Assembly (NCBI RefSeq): GCF_040882075.1
Contig: NZ_JBBEBZ010000181.1
Coordinates: 1 to 13,355, forward strand
DNA length: 13,355 bases
Direction: 5' to 3'
Source: Nitriliruptor sp040882075
Lineage (GTDB): Bacteria > Actinomycetota > Nitriliruptoria > Nitriliruptorales > Nitriliruptoraceae
Under the pieces are notes generated by a model, which did no database searches, was not told the DNA's origin, and saw only the letters and a list, made by a program, of their open reading frames with translations. The first letter of the stretch is position 1. Each line of letters begins with the position of its first letter. Shown here piece after piece: positions 7,106 through 13,022 of the stretch. Both the position numbers and the translations under genes were made by a program.

Positions 7106-8077
7106 ATGTCGCTCACCGCCCCGCCCACCGTCCGCGACGAGACCCCGACGCTCCGTGGCATCAGCGTCGCACACCCTCGGGTCCTCAAGTGGCAGCGCTT
7201 CGCGATGGTGTTCATCACCGGCGTGCCGCTGCTCGGCTTGGCCGCCGCGATCTGGTACGGCTGGGGACGCGGCGTCAGCGCGGTCGACATCGGGTTGCTG
7301 CTCGGCTTCTACTTCGCCACGGGGCTCGGCATCACCGTCGGCTTCCACCGCATGCTGACCCACCAGAGCTTCAAGGCACCGACGGCGGTCCGCGTCACCC
7401 TGGCGGTGCTCGGCTCGCTCGCGGTCCAGGGCGCGGCGATCGACTGGGTCGCCACCCACCGCCGGCACCACGCCTACACCGACGTCCCTGGCGACCCCCA
7501 CTCCCCGCACGTCGACTCCGGTGACGGCCTCGGCGGCATCCTGCGTGGGCTGTGGTACGCGCACGTCGGGTGGATGTTCGCCCCCGACCAGACCGTCGCC
7601 GAGGTCTGGGCACCGGACCTGCTCAAGGACCGGCACATCGCTCGGGTCTCCCGCCTGTTCCCGTGGCTGGTCCTGGCGACCTTCCTGGCACCAGCGCTGC
7701 TCGGCGGCCTGATCACGATGTCGTGGGCCGGCGCCCTGTCCGGTCTGCTCTGGGGCGGTCTGGTCCGGGTCCTGCTCCTGCACCACGTCACCTGGTCGAT
7801 CAACTCCATCTGCCACGTCTTCGGCACCAAGCCGTTCAACGCCCACGACGAGAGCCGCAACAACCCGATCATGGCGCTGCTCGCCTTCGGCGAGGGGTGG
7901 CACAACGCCCACCACGCCTTCCCGGCTTCGGCCCGTCACGGGCTGCGCTGGTGGGAGTTCGACATCTCCTGGGTGGTGATCCGGGGTCTGTCCGCGGTCA
8001 ACCTCGCGCGGGACATCAAGCTGCCGACCCCGGCCCAGATGCAGCGCCGTCGGGCATCGCGCGCCTCGGCCCTCTGA
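7106..8077 (+). CDS. Membrane acyl-CoA/fatty-acid desaturase, Delta9 type
   Basis: This 323-residue integral membrane protein has the three histidine boxes of the stearoyl-CoA desaturase family in the right order and spacing: HRMLTH at 81-86, HRRHH at 118-122 and HNAHH at 266-270. These bind a di-iron centre that inserts a cis double bond into saturated acyl chains, using oxygen and electrons from a redox partner not seen here. Hydrophobic segments lie near 32-52, 61-80, 97-115, 184-204 and 206-228. The GDPHSPHVD stretch and the HDESRNNP stretch are also typical. A GAGG lies four bases before the ATG. The length is typical of bacterial members. Upstream is a 20-bp inverted repeat; downstream are a hairpin and a TetR regulator. 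Its likely role is to adjust membrane fluidity. Confidence 0.95.
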   Translation: MSLTAPPTVRDETPTLRGISVAHPRVLKWQRFAMVFITGVPLLGLAAAIWYGWGRGVSAVDIGLLLGFYFATGLGITVGFHRMLTHQSFKAPTAVRVTLAVLGSLAVQGAAIDWVATHRRHHAYTDVPGDPHSPHVDSGDGLGGILRGLWYAHVGWMFAPDQTVAEVWAPDLLKDRHIARVSRLFPWLVLATFLAPALLGGLITMSWAGALSGLLWGGLVRVLLLHHVTWSINSICHVFGTKPFNAHDESRNNPIMALLAFGEGWHNAHHAFPASARHGLRWWEFDISWVVIRGLSAVNLARDIKLPTPAQMQRRRASRASAL

Positions 8078-8104
8078 GCGGGTCCTCCCCGTCCGGGGTC
8101 CCGC
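8078..8104 (+). terminator. Hairpin after the desaturase gene
   Basis: Directly after the stop, GCGGG (8078-8082) pairs with CCCGC (8100-8104) and CCCC (8087-8090) pairs with GGGG (8095-8098) around a four-base loop, with a small internal loop. It probably ends or attenuates the desaturase transcript before the TetR gene. Confidence 0.45.
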
Positions 8105-8106
8105 CA

Positions 8107-8123
8107 GCCCCTAACGTGGGGGC
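8107..8123 (+). promoter_or_regulatory. Possible promoter/operator of the TetR gene
   Basis: TAACGT at 8112-8117 fits a -10 hexamer and is flanked by CCCC and GGGG arms that form a short inverted repeat. It lies 46 bases before the GTG start of the regulator. No clear -35 is seen. It may be a promoter with an overlapping operator, but the repeat is short. Confidence 0.35.
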
Positions 8124-8157
8124 CCTCACGAGGTCGTCCACCGCGAGGAGTCCGGTC

Positions 8158-8820
8158 GTGCCCAAGCGCGTGCGCATGACCGCCCAGGAGCGTCGCGAAC
8201 AGCTGCTCGGCGTCGCTCGATCGGTGTTCGCCGAGCGTGGCTACCAGGCCACGTCGGTCGAGGAGATCGCCGAACGCGCCGGGGTCAGCAAGCCGGTCAT
8301 CTACCAGCACTTCGGCGGCAAGGAGGGCATCTACGCGGTCGTCGTCGACCGCGAGGTGCGCCAGCTGACCGACTCCATCAAACGCTGCTTCGACGCGGTC
8401 CACCCGCGCCTGGTCGCTGTCGGTGCGGCCGACGCGTTCCTCACCTACATCGAGGAGCACGAGGAGGGGTTCCGGGTCCTGGTCCGCGACGCGCCGACGC
8501 CCATCACCCAGGGATCGTTCGCGACGGTGATCGCCGACGTGGCCGCGCGCTGTGAGGAACTGCTCGTCGCCGAGTTCGGCGATCGGGGCTTCGACGCGGC
8601 CACGGCCCCGATGTACGCCCGGATGTTGGTCGGTGCGGTCGCGCTCGTGGGGGAGTGGTGGCTCGACGAGCGCGAGCCCGCGCGCGAGGTCGTCGCCGCG
8701 CACCTGGTGAACCTGATGTGGAACGGTCTGGCGCACCTGCAGCCGGTGGATGCCAGGGCGGTGAAGAAGGCCCGCAAGAAGCGTGAGACGCTCGCACCGG
8801 ACGCGGGGGCGACCTCGTGA
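8158..8820 (+). CDS. TetR-family transcriptional regulator, FasR-like
   Basis: This 220-residue protein has an N-terminal TetR DNA-binding domain. The helix-turn-helix lies near 33-52, with SVEEIAERAGVSKPVIYQHF, and the following helices include GGKEGIYAVVV. The order of motifs (RREQLL, the VSKPVIYQHF block, and a C-terminal WNGLAHLQP) resembles mycobacterial FasR, an acyl-CoA-responsive regulator of fatty-acid synthesis, but this is judged by eye. The ligand domain is about residues 65-195, and a basic tail (KKARKKRE) follows. The GTG start has GAGGAG about eight bases upstream. It sits just after a desaturase with an inverted repeat upstream, so it most likely controls that gene and possibly itself. 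Its stop overlaps the start of the next gene by four bases (GTGA), implying translational coupling. Confidence 0.88.
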   Translation: MPKRVRMTAQERREQLLGVARSVFAERGYQATSVEEIAERAGVSKPVIYQHFGGKEGIYAVVVDREVRQLTDSIKRCFDAVHPRLVAVGAADAFLTYIEEHEEGFRVLVRDAPTPITQGSFATVIADVAARCEELLVAEFGDRGFDAATAPMYARMLVGAVALVGEWWLDEREPAREVVAAHLVNLMWNGLAHLQPVDARAVKKARKKRETLAPDAGATS

Positions 8821-9608
8821 GCGTCCTGCGGATCGCGGCCGTCCAGCACGAACCCCGGTGGCAGGACCGGGACGGCACCCTCGCGGACCTGACCCCCACC
8901 GTCGCCGTCGCGGCCTCCACCGGCGCGCAGCTGGTCGTGCTGCCCGAGCTGTTCGCGACCGGGTTCTCGATGGCGACCGACCGCATCGCCGAGCCCGAGG
9001 ACGGTCCGACCTCGACCTGGCTCCGCGACCAGGCATCGCAGCACCAGGTGTGGCTGGCCGGATCCGTCCCCGAGGTGCGGCCCGGCGACGACCGGCCCGG
9101 CAACGTGTGCTGCCTGGTCGCGCCCGACGGTGCGATCCACCGCTACGCGAAGCGGCACCCCTTCGGGATGGCCTCCGAACCGGATCACTACCGGTCGGGC
9201 GACGAGCACGTCACCGTCGATGTCGACGGGGTCCGCGTCACGCCGACGGTCTGTTACGACCTGCGCTTCCCCGAGCAGTACCGCGTCACCGTGGACGACA
9301 CCGACGCCTACCTGGTGGTCGCGTCCTGGCCGGCCGCTCGACGCCACCACTGGTCGAGCCTGCTGGTCGCCCGGGCGATCGAGAGCCAGGCGTACGTCGT
9401 GGGCGTCAACCGCGTCGGCCCCGACGGCAACGGCACGGACCACGCCGGCGGCAGCGTCGTGGTCGACCCGCTCGGCCAGGAACTGGTCCGGGCCGGCGGC
9501 GCACCCACGATCCTGACCGCGGACCTCGACACCGACGTGGTCGCCACGACCCGGCGTGATCTGCCGTTCCTGCCCGATCGCCGCGCCGACGAGCTGCCGA
9601 GCGCCTGA
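8817..9608 (+). CDS. Carbon-nitrogen hydrolase, omega-amidase (YafV/Nit2) type
   Basis: This 263-residue nitrilase-superfamily enzyme shows the full Glu-Lys-Cys triad: Glu44 in VLPELFATGF, Lys112 in HRYAKRHPF and Cys146 in TVCYDLRFPE. The sequence after it (SWPAARRHHWSSLLVARAIESQ, then VGVNRVGPDGNG and a Gly-Ser-Val-Val-Val-Asp-Pro strand) matches the Nit2/YafV branch. Members of that branch hydrolyse alpha-ketoglutaramate or alpha-ketosuccinamate, clearing amide side products of transamination. It is cytoplasmic, with no signal peptide. The start codon GTG overlaps the TGA of the TetR gene, so the two are cotranscribed and probably coupled. Its stop lies six bases from the end of the converging hydrolase gene. 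Substrate within the branch is inferred rather than proven. Confidence 0.9.
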   Translation: MSVLRIAAVQHEPRWQDRDGTLADLTPTVAVAASTGAQLVVLPELFATGFSMATDRIAEPEDGPTSTWLRDQASQHQVWLAGSVPEVRPGDDRPGNVCCLVAPDGAIHRYAKRHPFGMASEPDHYRSGDEHVTVDVDGVRVTPTVCYDLRFPEQYRVTVDDTDAYLVVASWPAARRHHWSSLLVARAIESQAYVVGVNRVGPDGNGTDHAGGSVVVDPLGQELVRAGGAPTILTADLDTDVVATTRRDLPFLPDRRADELPSA

Positions 9609-9637
9609 CCCGCCCTACCCGTCGACGCGGGCCTCGG
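9597..9637. terminator. Possible bidirectional hairpin between two converging genes
   Basis: CCGAG (9597-9601) pairs with CTCGG (9633-9637), and CCCGC (9609-9613) pairs with GCGGG (9627-9631). The arms reach into the ends of both coding regions, because only six bases separate the two stop codons. The internal loop is asymmetric, so this is weaker than the hairpin at 5733. Confidence 0.35.
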
Positions 9638-11000
9638 GGAACGCCGGCGGGTCGACGAGCGGATCGCGTCGGGCACCGCGCAGGTGCTGGTCGAGCCAGG
9701 CCGCCGTCCACGCGGCGGTGAGCTCGTGGGTCCGAGTTCCCGGTGTCGACCCGGCGAGACCGAGACGGTTCGCCAGCGGCGACAGGAACGGCAGCAGGGT
9801 CACGTCGCGGTGGGTGGTCCCGTCCACGGCGACCAGGCCGGTCGCGCCGGTCGACGAGGCGCGCAGGCGACGGAGGCGGGAGTCGTTGTCGTTGTCGACC
9901 CACTCCTCGCTGCGCAGGGCCAGGAACGGCACGTCGATGCCGGCTCCGATGATCGCGTCCGGTACCGGCTCGACCCACGGATCGAAGCCGACGATCGCGC
10001 CGCATCGGTCGTCATCAGCACACAGACGGACGGCGGCACCACCCCCCGTCGAGTGCCCCACGATGCCGACCGTCTCGAGGTCGAGCCGGCCGGCCAGCAT
10101 CGGCACCGCGCCGGCCTCGAGTTCATCGAGGAGGAACGCGACGTCGTCGGCGAAGGTGGCCACCAGCCGTTCCGCGGCCGCGTCGTACACCTCGGGGTCG
10201 ACGTCGGACGGCAGAGCGTCGGGGTCGATCGCGACCACCTCGCCCTCGGGGAACGCGGTGGCGACCGCCCCGTAGGTGTGGTCGAGCGCTGCCACGACGT
10301 AGCCCTCGGAGGCGAGTGATTCGGCGAGGTCGGCCTGGATGGTCCGGAAGCCTCCCCACCCGTGGGAGTAGACGACGACGGGGAGCGGCCCGGGCTCCGG
10401 CGTCGCGTCCACGTCGCTGGTGGCGTGGACGCGGACCAGCCCGACGTGGTCGAGCACGAAGCTCGGGAGCCCCAGCCAGCTGGCGGCGGGCCGTCCGAGG
10501 GCGGCGCCGGCGGGGACCCACGGGCCGGGGTCGACCGGTGCGTCCGGGTCGGCCGGGTACCACACCTGCAGCACCAGTTCTCGGGGATCGGTGGGTGCCG
10601 GCCCGTACCCGGTGGGCCGATCCTCGTCGGTGAGGACCACCACCTTGGTCCCGACGGCGTGCGGCCCGTTCGGTGCGGGGAACTCCGGCACGGGCAGCAC
10701 CCACCCGACCACGCCGCCGCCGGCGGCCAGCAGCGCGAGCAGCGCCCAGCCGGCTCTCCCGGTGGGCGTGGCCGGTGGTCGGACCCCGTCGGCCACGCCG
10801 GCGAGCACCGCCACGGCGGCAGCGAGGTAGAGCGGCGTGAGCTGCCACCGGGCGCCCTCGATGAGGAGGTGGACCCCGACGGCCAGGGCGATCACGACGA
10901 CCACGGTCCAGGCGAGCCACGGACGCGTGACCAGGCGGGTGGCCGGTCGCACGACGCCGACGAGCGTCGCAGCGAGCAGCACGAACTCGGCCAGTCGCAC
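9615..11000 (-). CDS. Membrane-anchored alpha/beta hydrolase, PAF-acetylhydrolase type
   Basis: This 461-residue protein has an N-terminal membrane part with about four hydrophobic helices (3-17, 30-49, 56-71, 84-103). An alpha/beta hydrolase domain follows from about 115. The nucleophile elbow is GHSTGG with Ser317, and likely partners are Asp340 in GFDPW and His397 in GTTHRD. VVVYSHGWGGFRT at 208-220 is the oxyanion-hole strand seen in platelet-activating-factor acetylhydrolases. The family hydrolyses short or oxidised acyl esters of phospholipids. The GTG start follows a GACGAGG four bases upstream. The even number of helices suggests that the catalytic domain lies on the same side as the N-terminus. 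The gene diverges from the ATP-grasp gene and converges on the omega-amidase gene. The hydrolase call is firm; the substrate is not. Confidence 0.85.
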   Translation of the reverse strand: MRLAEFVLLAATLVGVVRPATRLVTRPWLAWTVVVVIALAVGVHLLIEGARWQLTPLYLAAAVAVLAGVADGVRPPATPTGRAGWALLALLAAGGGVVGWVLPVPEFPAPNGPHAVGTKVVVLTDEDRPTGYGPAPTDPRELVLQVWYPADPDAPVDPGPWVPAGAALGRPAASWLGLPSFVLDHVGLVRVHATSDVDATPEPGPLPVVVYSHGWGGFRTIQADLAESLASEGYVVAALDHTYGAVATAFPEGEVVAIDPDALPSDVDPEVYDAAAERLVATFADDVAFLLDELEAGAVPMLAGRLDLETVGIVGHSTGGGAAVRLCADDDRCGAIVGFDPWVEPVPDAIIGAGIDVPFLALRSEEWVDNDNDSRLRRLRASSTGATGLVAVDGTTHRDVTLLPFLSPLANRLGLAGSTPGTRTHELTAAWTAAWLDQHLRGARRDPLVDPPAFPEARVDG

Positions 11001-11046
11001 AGCACCTCGTCGTCCGACCGCGGCGGGAGGGGCGGACGGGACGGGC

Positions 11047-11052
11047 ACGCTA
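11047..11052 (-). promoter_or_regulatory. Possible -10 hexamer of the hydrolase gene
   Basis: TAGCGT on the minus strand lies 47 bases before the GTG start. It is identical to the hexamer 49 bases upstream of the phosphatase start at 6891. No convincing -35 is seen. Confidence 0.35.
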
Positions 11053-11093
11053 GTCGATGCCCATCGGCGTCCGAAGCCCGTGGGGGACCCGCG

Positions 11094-11099
11094 TAGTCT
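11094..11099 (+). promoter_or_regulatory. Possible -10 hexamer of the ATP-grasp gene
   Basis: TAGTCT fits TAnnnT and lies 51 bases before the GTG start, on the opposite strand to the TAGCGT of the divergent hydrolase gene about 45 bases away. No good -35 is visible. Confidence 0.3.
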
Positions 11100-11144
11100 C
11101 CCCCCGCACCGACCGGACGGCCCGGCCGGGCGAGGAGGGCCACC

Positions 11145-12017
11145 GTGGACGTCGCGCTCGTGACCGGTGACGCGCCCGGGTTCGCCGCGACGGTCGACGC
11201 GCCGCTCGAGGCCGCGCTCCGGGAGCGCGGCGTCACCGTCCACGCCCCGAGGTGGGACGATCCGACCGTCGACTGGTCGAGCTTCGCGGTGGCGGTCGTG
11301 CGCACCGTCTGGGACTACCCCGGTCGCCGCGACGAGTTCATCGACTGGGCGGCGAGCACCGGCGCGGCCACGTCGCTGTGGAACCCCGCCGACGTCCTGC
11401 GCTGGAACACCCACAAGTCGTACCTGATCGAGCTCGAGGAGCGCGGTGCGCCGGTGGTCCCGACCGCGTGGTTGGCGCAGGGTGACCGCGCGTCGCTGGC
11501 CGAACTGGTCGCCTCACGCGGTTGGCGGCGGGTGGTGATCAAGCCCGCGGTGGCGGCCGGCTCCGACGGGCTGCTGCGCACCGACGGAGACCACGCGCCG
11601 GTCGGTCCGGCCCAGGCGCACCTCGATGAACTGCTCTCCGACGGCGACGTGATGGTCCAGCCCTACCTCCCGTCGGTCGAGACGGCCGGCGAGGTGTCGG
11701 TCGTGCTCGTCGACGGGGCGGTCACCCACGTCGTGCGCAAGCAGCCCCCGCCGGGCGAGTTCCGCATCCAGGAGATCTTCGGCGGCCGCTACCAGCGGGT
11801 CGACCTCGACGGTGACGGTGCGGCCCCCGCGGCGCTCGGCAGCTGGGTGTACGAGGCGGTCGGTCACGACCTGCTCTACGCGCGCGTCGACCTGCTGCTC
11901 GACGAGAACGGTGCGTGGCAGGTCGCCGAGGTCGAGCTCACCGAACCGGACCTCTACCTCGGGGTCGCGCCGGAGGTCGGTGACACGCTCGCCCGGGCGG
12001 TGCTCGCCCGAGCGTGA
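11145..12017 (+). CDS. ATP-grasp domain ligase of unassigned substrate (DcsG-like)
   Basis: This 290-residue cytoplasmic protein has an ATP-grasp fold. The pre-ATP domain carries WDYPGR (57-61) and LWNPADVLRWNTHKSYL (78-94), with Asn88, His90 and Lys91. Lys133 in VVIKPAVAAGSDG is the nucleotide-binding Lys, and MVQPYLPSVETAGEVSVV (170-187) follows. The magnesium and substrate part includes Arg247, Asp249 and the acidic strand EVELTEPDLYL (262-272). Such proteins join a carboxylate to an amine or close a ring, using ATP. The pattern resembles the O-ureidoserine cyclase DcsG and related uncharacterised ligases, but no cycloserine pathway genes are near. GAGGAGGG at 11132-11139 gives a strong ribosome site for the GTG start. 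An SDR epimerase follows after 99 bases, possibly in one transcript. Confidence 0.85.
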   Translation: MDVALVTGDAPGFAATVDAPLEAALRERGVTVHAPRWDDPTVDWSSFAVAVVRTVWDYPGRRDEFIDWAASTGAATSLWNPADVLRWNTHKSYLIELEERGAPVVPTAWLAQGDRASLAELVASRGWRRVVIKPAVAAGSDGLLRTDGDHAPVGPAQAHLDELLSDGDVMVQPYLPSVETAGEVSVVLVDGAVTHVVRKQPPPGEFRIQEIFGGRYQRVDLDGDGAAPAALGSWVYEAVGHDLLYARVDLLLDENGAWQVAEVELTEPDLYLGVAPEVGDTLARAVLARA

Positions 12018-12116
12018 CCGCGGTCGACCTGCGACCATCCGTCGTGACACCCGCGAGCGAACCTCCAGCACGGGGCCGCTCGACGCGGTCGCGATCGAGG
12101 TAGGGCGGAGCAGGAC

Positions 12117-13022
12117 GTGGACAGCAAGCGCGTAGCGGTGACCGGCTCGACCGGCCTGATCGGCGAGGCGCTCGTCGCGTCGCTCGAGGCCGACGGGCAC
12201 CGGGTCCACCGCGTGACCCGCTCGGCTTCGTCGGCAGGACCGGACGACGTCGTCTGGGATCCGCTCGGTGGCCGGGTCGACACCGCACCGCTCGAGGGCG
12301 TCGACGCGGTGGTGCACCTCGCCGGCGAGCCCATCGGCGCCAAGCGGTGGAGCGACGAGGTGAAGCGCGCCATCCACGAGTCCCGCTCGACCGGGACCCG
12401 GACCCTCGCCGAGGCGTTGGCCTCGCTGCAGCGTCCCCCGGGTGTGCTCGTCTCCGGATCGGCGGTCGGCTACTACGGCGATCGCGGTGACGAGGTGCTC
12501 ACGGAAGCCTCGACACCCGGTGACGACTTCCTCGCACGCGTCACCATCGACTGGGAGACGGCCGCCACACCCGCCGCCGCAGCGGGGATCCGGGTCGTGC
12601 ACCCACGTACCGGGGTGGTGATGGCCAAGGACGGTCCGCTGATCGAGAAGGTCGAGCTGCCGTTCAAGCTCGGCGTCGGCGGCAAGGTCGGCAGCGGCGA
12701 GCAGTACGTGGCCTGGATCGCCCTCGAGGACGAGGTCCGCGCCCTGCGCTTCCTCATCGACGGCGACCTCGAAGGACCGGTCAACCTCACCGGGCCCGAG
12801 CCCGTCACCAACGCCGAACTCACCCGGGCGCTCGGCGCGGTGATGCACCGACCGACCGTGGTGCCGATCCCGACGTTCGCGATCAAGGCGCTCTACGGCG
12901 AGATGGGGGCGAGCCTGGCCACCGTCAGCCAACGCGCCATCCCGGCCGTGCTGCAGGAGGCGGGTTTCGAGTTCCGCCACCCCCGGATCCGATCCGCTCT
13001 CGAGGTCGCGCTCAACGGTTGA
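12117..13022 (+). CDS. TIGR01777-family SDR epimerase/reductase (YfcH-like)
   Basis: This 301-residue protein is an atypical short-chain dehydrogenase. The Rossmann nucleotide loop is VTGSTGLIG (Gly10, Gly13, Gly16). HLAGEPIGAKRW (67-78) and VSGSAVGYYGDRGDEVLTE (112-130) are hallmarks of the TIGR01777/SDR39U1 group. The C-terminal GEMGASLATVSQRAIPAVLQ and GFEFRHPRIRSALEVAL match the DUF1731 tail. The family binds NADP; the substrate is not generally known. The GTG start has GGAG six bases upstream. It follows the ATP-grasp gene by 99 bases on the same strand, with no obvious terminator between them. Its last 11 bases overlap the end of the converging gene at 13012. Length and motif order are normal. 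Confidence 0.92.
   Translation: MDSKRVAVTGSTGLIGEALVASLEADGHRVHRVTRSASSAGPDDVVWDPLGGRVDTAPLEGVDAVVHLAGEPIGAKRWSDEVKRAIHESRSTGTRTLAEALASLQRPPGVLVSGSAVGYYGDRGDEVLTEASTPGDDFLARVTIDWETAATPAAAAGIRVVHPRTGVVMAKDGPLIEKVELPFKLGVGGKVGSGEQYVAWIALEDEVRALRFLIDGDLEGPVNLTGPEPVTNAELTRALGAVMHRPTVVPIPTFAIKALYGEMGASLATVSQRAIPAVLQEAGFEFRHPRIRSALEVALNG

Noticed and set aside
12016..12025. Perfect palindrome GACCGCGGTC at the end of the ATP-grasp gene
   Set aside because: Ten bases with no loop cannot form a stable terminator, and a restriction-type palindrome of this size is common at this GC content.
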